From NCBI RefSeq assembly GCF_031198435.1, contig NZ_CP133548.1, positions 2,638,001 to 2,702,000 on the forward strand: DNA of 64,000 bases, given 5' to 3'. The notes under the pieces are model-generated. The model saw nothing but the letters and a program-made list of their open reading frames with translations, had not been told where the DNA came from and did not search any database. Numbering within the stretch: the first letter of the stretch is position 1; the number at the start of each line of letters is the position of its first letter. A program made the translations under genes and the position numbers. Below are positions 6,633 to 14,616 of this stretch, in pieces. The stretch is from Pleionea litopenaei (GTDB lineage: Bacteria > Pseudomonadota > Gammaproteobacteria > Enterobacterales > Kangiellaceae).

Positions 6633-8615
6633 ATGAAAAACTGTTTTATACGACGCTGTCTTACTTACGCCACACGCCTTTCTCTAGCAGGGTTTTGTCT
6701 GGCTAGTTATGCCTATAACTGTGATCAACTTAGCCCGTGGCAAAATGATCAAATTTACAACGGTGGCGATGAAGCCACTCAAAATGGCATTGCGTACCGA
6801 GCCAACTGGTGGACACAAAACCAATCACCCGACTCCCATTCAGGACCATGGCAAGAATGGTCATCATTAGGATCCTGTGATGGTGATAATGGCAACCAGA
6901 ATCCAATTGCTAACCCAAATGGCCCTTACCAAGCTGAGTTGGGAGAGAGTATAACCTTCAGTAGCGCTGGCTCTAGTGATGCCGATGGGCAAATAACCGA
7001 ATTCTTTTGGAATTTTGGAGACGGCCAAACGAGCAATGCGGCTAACCCCACGCATCAATATGCCGAGGCAGGACTTTTTAACGCTACCCTTACCATCACT
7101 GATGATCAAGGCGCACAGGTTTCGGCCGCTACGCAAGTAACCATTACCGACGGTAACGGTGGCGGTGAATGCAACTTACCTACCTATAACGCTGGTAATC
7201 AGTACGCCACCGATGATCGAGTTAGCCATCAAGGGCGCGCCTATTTGTGTTTGGTTGGTGGCTGGTGTTCATCGGATCAAACCTGGGCTTATGAACCCGG
7301 CAAAGGCCTATATTGGCAACATGCTTGGCAAGATCAAGGTGCCTGCGGTGACGGTAATAATCAATCACCCATCGCTAATGCTAATGGTCCTTATACTGGC
7401 ACCATTAATTCGAGCATTGTGTTTTCGAGTCGTGGTTCCAGCGATTCCGATGGCACGATTGATCAGTTTCGTTGGAACTTCGGTGACGGTAGTGAAAGCA
7501 CTCTAGCGAATCCGACGCATCAATACTCTTCAGCGGGTCAATACACTGCAACCTTAACGGTGACCGACAATCTTGGTGCAGAAAATACCACATCGACCAG
7601 GGTTACGATTCAATCGGACGATGGCCCATCGACACCTCTACCACATCGATTACTGATCGGCTATTGGCATAACTTTGACAACGGCTCAGGGTATATTCCG
7701 ATTGCTCAAGTAGACGATGCCTGGGATTTTATAAACGTTTCTTTTGCAGAAAATAAGCCAGGTGGCAGTGAAGGCGAAGTCGCTTTTAGTCCTTTCGGTG
7801 AGTCTGAAGCTGCATTTAAAAGTGGGGTTCAGTCGCTACAAAATAAAGGCAAGAAAGTTCTTATCTCCCTTGGTGGTGCCAATGCGCATATTCAATTGAA
7901 CACCGCAGCCTCAAGAGATAACTTTGTTCGAACGATGGGCGAAATCATCGCCACTTATGGATTCGATGGAATGGATATCGATTTAGAAGGCGGATCATTA
8001 TTTATGAATGCCGGCGACACCATCGCTAATCCACAAACACCTGCCATCGTTAATTTAATCGCGGCCACTCGGTCATTAAAAGCCCGCTTTGGTGACAGCT
8101 TTATTCTCACCATGGCGCCAGAAACTGCCTATGTTCAAGGTGGTTTGGATAATTTCGGAGGAATCTGGGGAGCTTATTTACCTTTAATTCATGCTCTCCG
8201 AACGGATCTAACCGTGTTGCATGTTCAGCATTACAACACTGGCTCGCTAACGGGTACCGATGGCAATATTTATAACGCTGGAACCGCTGATTTTCATGTG
8301 GCCATGAGTGATATGTTATTGACCGGTTTTGCCGCTGCTGGCAATGCAAATAACTACTTTCCACCACTGCGACAAGATCAAATTGCTTTTGGCTTACCGT
8401 CTAGCACGCAATCGGCTAGCAGTGGCTACACTGCACCAGCCGTCGCTCAGCAAGCATTGGACTGTCTGATCAAAGGCACTAACTGTGGCAATTACCAACC
8501 ATCGCAAGCGTATCCGCACTTTCGGGGATTAATGACTTGGTCGATTAACTGGGATGTTTTTCGGCAACGCGAATTTTCAACGCCACATCGGCAATATCTA
8601 AACCAAAACCCTTAA
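6633..8615 (+). CDS. Secreted GH18 chitinase with two CBM5/12 and two PKD domains
   Basis: A 660-residue secreted chitinase. Order: signal peptide about 1-27 (cut near SYA|YNC); CBM5/12 about 28-85 (ANWWTQN); PKD about 90-172; second CBM5/12 about 178-237 (AYEPGKGLYWQHAW); PKD about 242-326; GH18 barrel about 334-658. The catalytic motif is DGMDIDLE with E452 as acid; the leucine replacing the usual tryptophan before Glu and the LISLGGANAH strand fit the ChiD/ChiC-like subgroup with an open cleft. The front modules resemble those of the preceding chitinase, so the two share a duplicated module set while their catalytic domains differ. A perfect AGGAGG precedes the ATG. Confidence 0.92.
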   Translation: MKNCFIRRCLTYATRLSLAGFCLASYAYNCDQLSPWQNDQIYNGGDEATQNGIAYRANWWTQNQSPDSHSGPWQEWSSLGSCDGDNGNQNPIANPNGPYQAELGESITFSSAGSSDADGQITEFFWNFGDGQTSNAANPTHQYAEAGLFNATLTITDDQGAQVSAATQVTITDGNGGGECNLPTYNAGNQYATDDRVSHQGRAYLCLVGGWCSSDQTWAYEPGKGLYWQHAWQDQGACGDGNNQSPIANANGPYTGTINSSIVFSSRGSSDSDGTIDQFRWNFGDGSESTLANPTHQYSSAGQYTATLTVTDNLGAENTTSTRVTIQSDDGPSTPLPHRLLIGYWHNFDNGSGYIPIAQVDDAWDFINVSFAENKPGGSEGEVAFSPFGESEAAFKSGVQSLQNKGKKVLISLGGANAHIQLNTAASRDNFVRTMGEIIATYGFDGMDIDLEGGSLFMNAGDTIANPQTPAIVNLIAATRSLKARFGDSFILTMAPETAYVQGGLDNFGGIWGAYLPLIHALRTDLTVLHVQHYNTGSLTGTDGNIYNAGTADFHVAMSDMLLTGFAAAGNANNYFPPLRQDQIAFGLPSSTQSASSGYTAPAVAQQALDCLIKGTNCGNYQPSQAYPHFRGLMTWSINWDVFRQREFSTPHRQYLNQNP

Positions 8616-8627
8616 CTTTATGACAAA

Positions 8628-8663
8628 CGCTCTTGTTATCTTCACAGTCAGATAATAAGAGCG
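8628..8663 (+). promoter_or_regulatory. 14-bp stem-loop between chitinase and LPMO genes
   Basis: CGCTCTTGTTATCT (8628-8641) pairs with AGATAATAAGAGCG (8650-8663) along all 14 positions with one G-U pair and an 8-nt loop. It fills the gap between two genes read in the same direction and ends before the ribosome site (AGGAG) of the LPMO gene. No U-run follows, so an mRNA processing or stabilising hairpin fits better than a full terminator. Confidence 0.6.
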
Positions 8664-8680
8664 CCCCTTAGGAGATCGTT

Positions 8681-10087
8681 ATGAAAAAAATAACCACACT
8701 TTTGAGCGGATGCAGCCTACTTTTGCTTGGCACTTCCGCGCTCGACTTATATTCCCATGGCTATGTTAAGTCACCAGAATCTCGCTCATATTTATGTCAC
8801 CTTCGTACGAATACTAATTGCGGCGCAATACAGTGGGAACCCCAAAGTGTTGAAGGCTTGGATCGTTTTCCTGGATCGGGTCCAGCCGATGGCACGATTG
8901 CGGCGGCTGGCTTGCCACAATTTTCCGAACTCAACCAACAAACTTCCACGCGGTGGGTAAAACGCAGCGCTCAATCTGGAAACTTTTCGTTTACTTGGCG
9001 ATTCACAGCCAATCATGCGTCTAGAGATTTTCGATATTTCATCACTCGTTCTGGCTGGGATCAGAATCAGCCACTAACCAGAGCCAGCTTCGATCTCACT
9101 CCCTTTTGTAGCGTTTCAGGAAACAACCAACGACCACCAGCAGAGCTTACTCATAACTGTGTCTTGCCGTCACGCAGTGGTTACCATGTGGTGCTTGCCG
9201 TATGGGATGTTGCAGATACCGTTAATTCTTTTTATCAAGCTATCGACTTAGCGTTTGGTGGTGTCGAGCCACCTCGCTGGCAAGATATCGGAGACATCAA
9301 CCCCACCATGGATTTAAATCCAGGTGACAAAGTACGCACGAGAGTATTCGACAGCAATGGTGAACGAACCGAATTTCGAACAGAAATTGCCATCTCATCT
9401 GCCGCTGACGGCGCGCGTAACACTTGGCCGAAAAATTTAGCCGACGCGATTAATCGTGAGCAAAATGAACTAAGAGCAGGAATCTTAGACAGTCAAGGCA
9501 ACATAGTTCCAACGGAAGGAAAGAATGATGTTTTTACCGGAAACGACAGCTCTTTGGTTCGTGTAGAGATTGAAATAGAACAAACACAAGTAGATCCCGA
9601 ATATCGAGTAGATGCATTGCAAAGCGCATATTCAATAGTTGACGGCGTTGCCAACGTAAACTTTACGTTAATTTCCAATAGTCCATTTGACATTCAAGCC
9701 AACTTACTCGACGCACAACAGCGAATAATAGCGACTCAACAACAATCCGTTGACGGAGAAATGGCTTTTAACCTAACCGTTACCAATGCCGTCGCGGGTA
9801 ATTATCAATTGCAAATTATTGCGCAAGATAGCCAAGGTTCAACCTCCGAGCAAAACTTTGACTTATCATTAACCTCATCACCCAATGGAGGTTATGACTA
9901 TGTTTATCCTGACGGATTAAGCAATTACGATGCAGGCACCCAGGTTCTCGCTAAAGACGGAAAAATCTATCAGTGCAAGCCATTTCCCTACAGCGGTTGG
10001 TGCAGTATTTATTCTCCGAGTAACAATGCTTACGAACCCGGAGCAGGTGCTTACTGGCAAGATGCTTGGGATTTGCTGTCACAGTAA
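8681..10087 (+). CDS. gbpA: GbpA-like lytic polysaccharide monooxygenase (AA10) with C-terminal CBM5/12
   Basis: A 468-residue secreted copper enzyme that oxidatively breaks crystalline chitin and helps attachment. The signal peptide ends LYS|HGYV, so H26 becomes the mature N-terminal histidine of the copper brace; the second brace histidine is in FTANHASRDF. AA10 domain about 26-210; GbpA domain 2 about 220-310 (VRTRVFDSNGE); domain 3 about 315-400; C-terminal chitin-binding module about 404-466 (YSGWCS, AYEPGAGAYWQDAW). This is the full four-domain plan of Vibrio GbpA. It would act with the two chitinases just upstream. Confidence 0.92.
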   Translation: MKKITTLLSGCSLLLLGTSALDLYSHGYVKSPESRSYLCHLRTNTNCGAIQWEPQSVEGLDRFPGSGPADGTIAAAGLPQFSELNQQTSTRWVKRSAQSGNFSFTWRFTANHASRDFRYFITRSGWDQNQPLTRASFDLTPFCSVSGNNQRPPAELTHNCVLPSRSGYHVVLAVWDVADTVNSFYQAIDLAFGGVEPPRWQDIGDINPTMDLNPGDKVRTRVFDSNGERTEFRTEIAISSAADGARNTWPKNLADAINREQNELRAGILDSQGNIVPTEGKNDVFTGNDSSLVRVEIEIEQTQVDPEYRVDALQSAYSIVDGVANVNFTLISNSPFDIQANLLDAQQRIIATQQQSVDGEMAFNLTVTNAVAGNYQLQIIAQDSQGSTSEQNFDLSLTSSPNGGYDYVYPDGLSNYDAGTQVLAKDGKIYQCKPFPYSGWCSIYSPSNNAYEPGAGAYWQDAWDLLSQ

Positions 10088-10116
10088 CTTTCATTCAATA
10101 AACACATGCAACAAAA

Positions 10117-10144
10117 AAGGACCATGCTTTTATGCGTGGTCCTT
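10117..10144. terminator. Bidirectional terminator after LPMO and methyltransferase genes
   Basis: AAGGACCATGC (10117-10127) pairs with GCGTGGTCCTT (10134-10144), 11 bp with one G-U pair and a 6-nt loop. An A-run on the left serves as a U-run for the leftward transcript. It sits between convergent genes. Confidence 0.75.
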
Positions 10145-10188
10145 CTCCAAATGCTTCATGCTATTCACATAACGCTCGGTTGATTTAA

Positions 10189-10920
10189 TTACTGACGTTC
10201 TTTTTCAAAAATCAAAATAAAGCGATCGGTTTTACGTCGCAATTCTTTTGCAAAAACAGAAGTATCGTATTTATCGCTCGAATTACTTAGAATATCTGAC
10301 TCCAAAAGCAATTTAAACCCTCTCGCTTGAATGTCTTGTTTGGCGAACTCTTTATCAATACGGTGCAACTCTTTGGCATCTTGAATGCCCCGATCAGCGG
10401 CGCTGTTATGATCAATAATGAGTAACTTACCACCCGGTTTTAAAGCCCGATACAATTGTGGGAAAGCAGTATCGACATTCATATCCCAGCCAGTATCTTT
10501 AAAATGCATATCATGATAACCAAGGACTAAAAATACACTGTCGAACTTCTCAGTACCGAGCTGTAAGTCGTCGACCTCAGTCAACAATCTGGTGACATTA
10601 GGTAGTCGCTCACCATTAAATCGTTTTGTTAGCTGTTCTTTCACATAGGGCATATACGCTTGATTGTTATGCAAAACAACGTTGCCCTGTTGCCCCACTA
10701 CTGTGGCAAGAAGTTCACTGTAGTATCCACCACCCCCTAAGAAATCGAGCACACTGTCTCCGGATTGAACGCCCACCAACTCTATGACTTCTTGGGGTTT
10801 GCTCGTCGCGTCTCGTAATTTATCTTCAACCGACCGGCCTGCAAAATCTTGAGCAGCAACCAACAACGAACTTCCAGCCGCTGCGAAGGCTAGAAATAAT
10901 GATACGCCAAACTTGTTCAT
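10189..10920 (-). CDS. Exported SAM-dependent methyltransferase-like protein (COG4798 type)
   Basis: About 243 residues from the ATG at 10920, which has AGGAAAG just upstream; an in-frame ATG at 10956 lacks a ribosome site. The N-terminus (MNKFGVSLFLAFAAAGSSLLVAA, cut before QDF) is a signal peptide. A class I methyltransferase fold follows: VLDFLGGGGYYSELLA is motif I, DSVFLVLGYHDMH motif II-like, LKPGGKLLIIDH motif III-like. Periplasmic export is odd for a SAM-using enzyme but is usual for this family, whose substrate is unknown. Monocistronic between two terminator or promoter gaps. Confidence 0.75.
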   Translation of the reverse strand: MNKFGVSLFLAFAAAGSSLLVAAQDFAGRSVEDKLRDATSKPQEVIELVGVQSGDSVLDFLGGGGYYSELLATVVGQQGNVVLHNNQAYMPYVKEQLTKRFNGERLPNVTRLLTEVDDLQLGTEKFDSVFLVLGYHDMHFKDTGWDMNVDTAFPQLYRALKPGGKLLIIDHNSAADRGIQDAKELHRIDKEFAKQDIQARGFKLLLESDILSNSSDKYDTSVFAKELRRKTDRFILIFEKERQ

Positions 10921-11060
10921 AGTCTTTCCTTGTATAACAATATTTTTAATAACCAAATCATTCTAAAAAATAGCTATTCTAGACTGCGAATTCTAACCAC
11001 TCTTGACTCTAAAATTTATTGAATTTTAAAAGCAAGTTGTAAGTAGATCTGTCAGCCCAA

Positions 11061-12029
11061 TCATTCTGAGAAGTGAACCGTTGTTTGTCTCTGTCGATTC
11101 ACTTGCAGTTGTAAAACGTCTGGTCTGGAATAATGACCAGCTGGATCAAAGTTTTGCCTTTCTTTCATTACTTCAGACAGATCAATCGTCGCTAAGGTTA
11201 AGCATTCTTTATCAATCACTGGCTCAACTAACCACTCACCATCCGGTGCGGCTATGCAAGAGCCGCCATTCGAGAGAAATTTTTCACTTGAACTTATACG
11301 TTCCTTCATTGCCTCTTTTATTTCTCTCGCAAAAGGTAAGTCATCCGCGACATCATCGAGACCAATTAAGCCGCTAACAGACATAACGTATGAACGGGCT
11401 TCTTTTGCAATAAACCGAGTAATATCTTTGGTGTTATTGATATTTCCAGGCCAAATGGCGACATGCAATTGCTCTCCTTGGGCATACAATGATTGGCGCG
11501 CCATGGGAATCCAGTTTTCCCAACAATTGAGTCCGCCAACGGTGAAGTCGCCGACACTGTGAACTCGTAAACCATGACCATCTCCCGGTGCCCATGCCAA
11601 ACGCTCTTCATAGGTTGGCATCAGTTTTCGATGAGACGATTGAATGACCCCCTGATGATCAATGAAAACCATGGTGCAATACACACTCATGCCGCGCTGA
11701 CGGGTTTTCTCAATACAGCCAACATAAGCCGAAATTTTATTTTTCGCGCAGGCGTCTTGAATCATCGTTAAATCACCACGCTCGATATCGACCGCTTGTT
11801 CGACATAATAAGCGTATAGTCGCTTTTGTTTCTCTGAGTTAAATTCAGCACCATTGATTAAATCTAACCAATATGGGTATCCGGGTAAAAGTGCTTCACC
11901 AAACGCGATCAGTTGCGCCCCTTCACGAGCGGCTTCCGTTAAATAGTTAGCCATTTTGGCTAACGTTGCCTCACGATTTAACCACACTGGACTGATCTGT
12001 CCCATCGCGATCGTTAGCTTGTGATTCAT
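11061..12029 (-). CDS. Nitrilase-family carbon-nitrogen hydrolase
   Basis: A 322-residue cytoplasmic enzyme with the complete nitrilase triad: E45 (FGEALLPGYP), K135 (HRKLMPTYEE) and C169 (GGLNCWENW). The GYPYW and CWENW sequences fit true nitrilases (nitrile to acid plus ammonia) better than amidases, but substrate cannot be read from sequence. A family-typical length of about 320 and no signal peptide. It stands alone, divergent from the truncated haemoglobin gene. Confidence 0.85.
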   Translation of the reverse strand: MNHKLTIAMGQISPVWLNREATLAKMANYLTEAAREGAQLIAFGEALLPGYPYWLDLINGAEFNSEKQKRLYAYYVEQAVDIERGDLTMIQDACAKNKISAYVGCIEKTRQRGMSVYCTMVFIDHQGVIQSSHRKLMPTYEERLAWAPGDGHGLRVHSVGDFTVGGLNCWENWIPMARQSLYAQGEQLHVAIWPGNINNTKDITRFIAKEARSYVMSVSGLIGLDDVADDLPFAREIKEAMKERISSSEKFLSNGGSCIAAPDGEWLVEPVIDKECLTLATIDLSEVMKERQNFDPAGHYSRPDVLQLQVNRQRQTTVHFSE

Positions 12030-12145
12030 AGTTTCTCCTTTGATCCCGTGGTCATGAGTTTCGAATCTTTAATCTCAAAACACGGATTCTTTGTGCAAAC
12101 ACCTTAAGTTAAACTAGCACGATTGTTCATACTGAGGAACTTGAA

Positions 12146-12553
12146 ATGCAATACGGCCGTTTAGATGCATCTTACCAAGCAGCAGGAGGAGAATCTGGAA
12201 TTCGTCAACTGGTCAAAGATTTCTACGATAATATGGAACAACTTCCGTCAGCAAAACGAATAAGAGACATGCACAATGCCGATCTGTCTGAGTCTCGCGA
12301 TAAACTGTATCGATTTTTAGTCGGATGGATGGGCGGCCCTCGATTGTTTCAAGCAACCTATGGCCCCATCAATATTCCCGGTGCTCACAGGCATCTTAGT
12401 TTAGTGCAAGAAGATGCCGATGCTTGGCTAAACTGTATGAACAGAGCTATTGACAGTCAGCCTTATCACGAATCCTTCAAAGATTATTTAAAAGAACAAT
12501 TTAAAATTCCAGCTCAAAGAATTATGGCCGTCAACCAACAAGCAACTGTTTGA
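12146..12553 (+). CDS. Group II truncated haemoglobin
   Basis: A 135-residue TrHb2-type globin. The proximal haem histidine lies in PGAHRHLSL, and the family signatures GWMGGPRLF and a C-terminal helix with WLNCMNRAI are present. Such proteins bind O2 or NO and are often linked to nitrosative or oxidative stress. It is followed after about 80 nt by a DUF3149 membrane protein gene in the same direction. Confidence 0.9.
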   Translation: MQYGRLDASYQAAGGESGIRQLVKDFYDNMEQLPSAKRIRDMHNADLSESRDKLYRFLVGWMGGPRLFQATYGPINIPGAHRHLSLVQEDADAWLNCMNRAIDSQPYHESFKDYLKEQFKIPAQRIMAVNQQATV

Positions 12554-12634
12554 TCCGGATCAGTACCGCGTTTTTCCATTTCGTTATGCTCAACATTAAC
12601 AAGTGTTTGGTTAATGTAAATTCAGAGGTGTGCG

Positions 12635-12808
12635 ATGGAAATTTGGAAGGAGTTACTCGGAACGTGGGTCGGCCAACTCAGCCTTGGTGTGATTATTTTT
12701 ACTATTATTATGATGGCTTATTTTGCTCGAATGTTTATTAAAAAGACCTTAGAAGCCGAGAAAGAGCAAAAGAAGCACAACAAAACTGAACACCAAGGTC
12801 ACGCCTAA
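12635..12808 (+). CDS. DUF3149-type small membrane protein (57 aa)
   Basis: ATG at 12635 to TAA at 12806-12808 gives 57 residues: WKELLGTWVGQLSLG, then one transmembrane helix (VIIFTIIMMAYFARMF) and a charged, Lys/His-rich cytoplasmic tail. This matches the DUF3149 pattern of tiny single-pass proteins. AGAGG lies 8 nt upstream of the start. A 63-codon frame (12550-12741) overlaps it in another register and looks like chance. Function unknown; probably cotranscribed with the haemoglobin gene. Confidence 0.8.
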   Translation: MEIWKELLGTWVGQLSLGVIIFTIIMMAYFARMFIKKTLEAEKEQKKHNKTEHQGHA

Positions 12809-12870
12809 CTACTAGACTTGTTAGCAAAGTTACTAAACTAGTGAGTAAGTCCTAAACTGGTGACTAAAGT
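12809..12870. repeat. Three imperfect ~20-bp tandem repeats
   Basis: Between the DUF3149 and the membrane-anchored gene, three units of about 20 bp follow one another with related sequence (ACTAGACTTGTTAGCAAAGT, then ACTAAACTAGTGAGTAAGT, then CTAAACTGGTGACTAAAGT). Several CTAG/TTAG steps are shared. It may be slippage-derived spacer DNA between convergent genes. Confidence 0.4.
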
Positions 12871-12872
12871 AG

Positions 12873-13193
12873 TTAGCGAGAAAATTCTCGCCGTTGGATG
12901 CGCTTATCTTTTAATTCGATAATACACGCGAACTGACGACCCCAAAAAGGGAGTTCACTTGGTTGATAGTGTTTAACTTGAATGTCGTTGCTCACACTTG
13001 GAATCTCTGTGACAGGTGATTCAAGCATCGACCTTTGCTGAGCGAGAATGACTAAATCGTCTTCGAAGGTTCCAACCGCTGCTTCGTCACAAAATTCGGT
13101 TACTTGTTGCTCGAGTAAATGATTAGAATACATCCAAGCACACAATACCGCGACCAACGCGGTGCCGACTATCAAACCCAGCTTGCCATTCAT
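12873..13193 (-). CDS. Hypothetical membrane-anchored protein
   Basis: A 106-residue protein with one N-terminal hydrophobic helix (LGLIVGTALVAVLCAWMYS) and a soluble remainder, with cysteines in EFCDE and FACII. Its ATG overlaps the stop of the exporter gene as ATGA, so the two are translationally coupled. I recognise no family. The pairing suggests an accessory role with the exporter (inference). Confidence 0.6.
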   Translation of the reverse strand: MNGKLGLIVGTALVAVLCAWMYSNHLLEQQVTEFCDEAAVGTFEDDLVILAQQRSMLESPVTEIPSVSNDIQVKHYQPSELPFWGRQFACIIELKDKRIQRREFSR

Positions 13194-14488
13194 AATTCAG
13201 TATCCAACTCTTGAACGGCACTGGCTTTGGGTAGAGTAACCAAAGATGAAATGAGTAAGCCGGCGACTAATGAAATACCCACCAAGGTCATATTAAAAGC
13301 GGTGTCTAAGCCCCGCACCACATCATGCTCAACAAGCGCCGTCAGGCTTTTAAAACCAACTGAACCGGGTACCAAAATAATAAAACCAGGAACCACGAGA
13401 GTAGCCCCCGGAACTTCAGTAAAGCGTGACACTAAATTGGCACAGCTTCCGACCGCAATGGCACCCAAAAACGCCGTCATTGCATTGTTAAAATAGATAC
13501 CAGAATACTTAGTTGCAGCGAAAGCAACGAAGCCTCCCGCGATTACCCAAATAGCGTCCCTAAAGCGAGCTTGAAATAGAATAAATAACGCCACCGATCC
13601 CATTAAAACCGCGGTCCACTCAGTCCAATCAGGAAGAGGGATCACTTTATGGTTCATCGCAACGTCTTTAAGTGAAAATACATCGGCAATATGGTTTCCG
13701 ATAACCATCCCAAAGGCCATCAAAATAAACACCGTACCAGCGCCAAAGAGTCGCGCGGTACCTGACATTAGGTTTTGTGTTGCCAACTCTGCCATCGCGA
13801 TCGTTAACGTTAGGCCTGGCAATAAAATGATTAACCCAGAGACCACCGAAATATAAACTTCGGTACCCGGCAAAAAATGCGCCGTTGCGTAGGCGACCAG
13901 GGTAGACAAAAGAGCAGCCGTTGCAGGCAGCAGATGAGCCAACAGGGAGACTCGCGCAGAAACAATGGTTAATAGCCCTAATGCCAGTCCTGCCGAGGTT
14001 GCTCCGATCATTTCATTCAAACCACCGCCAAACAATCGAGCCACTGAAGCAGAGACCATCGCGAAAGCAATCACCACCACCCACATCGGATAGGCTGGGC
14101 GAGCTTTATTGATCTGCTGCAATTCATCCGCTCCATCAGCGGTTGAAAGTTCTCCTTTCATCACTCGATGAGCCACGTCACTTACCCGTCGAAGTTTCTC
14201 TAAATGGACCTCACCGGGTGCGACCCTAATAACAAAGGTTTGAACATGATCCTTTTTACGCATAAGTGACATGGTGATACTCGTGGGCAGTGATAAACAC
14301 TGGAGGCCGTATCCGAGTTGACGCGCACAGGCCGATAACGTAGTTTCAAGCTCGTAAGCGGGTACACCATAGGTATGCAAGGCTTTCGCAAGTCGCAAAA
14401 TAAACCCGACCGGCTTATGTCGATCCGGGGCATTGGGGACGGCGTCTAATGACCGTTCATCTACAGAAGCTTGTGGCATCTGTGCCAT
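13190..14488 (-). CDS. ThrE-family threonine/serine exporter
   Basis: A 432-residue inner-membrane protein joining the two ThrE halves that are separate in E. coli (YjjP-like, about 25-270, and YjjB-like, about 290-420). The N-terminal soluble part has LRLAKALHTYGVPAYELE, the family entry motif, followed by about ten transmembrane segments (WVVVIAFAMVSASVA, LIILLPGLTLTIAMAELA, VPGFIILVPGSVGF). Proton-driven efflux of threonine/serine or related small molecules is known for the family; YjjPB also exports succinate. It is divergent from the sensor kinase-cyclase gene. Confidence 0.85.
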   Translation of the reverse strand: MAQMPQASVDERSLDAVPNAPDRHKPVGFILRLAKALHTYGVPAYELETTLSACARQLGYGLQCLSLPTSITMSLMRKKDHVQTFVIRVAPGEVHLEKLRRVSDVAHRVMKGELSTADGADELQQINKARPAYPMWVVVIAFAMVSASVARLFGGGLNEMIGATSAGLALGLLTIVSARVSLLAHLLPATAALLSTLVAYATAHFLPGTEVYISVVSGLIILLPGLTLTIAMAELATQNLMSGTARLFGAGTVFILMAFGMVIGNHIADVFSLKDVAMNHKVIPLPDWTEWTAVLMGSVALFILFQARFRDAIWVIAGGFVAFAATKYSGIYFNNAMTAFLGAIAVGSCANLVSRFTEVPGATLVVPGFIILVPGSVGFKSLTALVEHDVVRGLDTAFNMTLVGISLVAGLLISSLVTLPKASAVQELDTEL

Positions 14489-14616
14489 GAAGAAACTCCA
14501 GAATTAGTAATCCGTCTGACGAATCGTCAGTTTAAACGTGTGTTGGCGTTATTGCAGGTTTTTTTATAACCATAATGAGTTAAACTAATAATAGGATATT
14601 AAAACTAACTCTTTGA

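Noticed and set aside
12550-12741. 63-codon ORF after the truncated haemoglobin gene
   Set aside because: Overlaps the well-supported DUF3149 gene in another frame and lacks a ribosome site.
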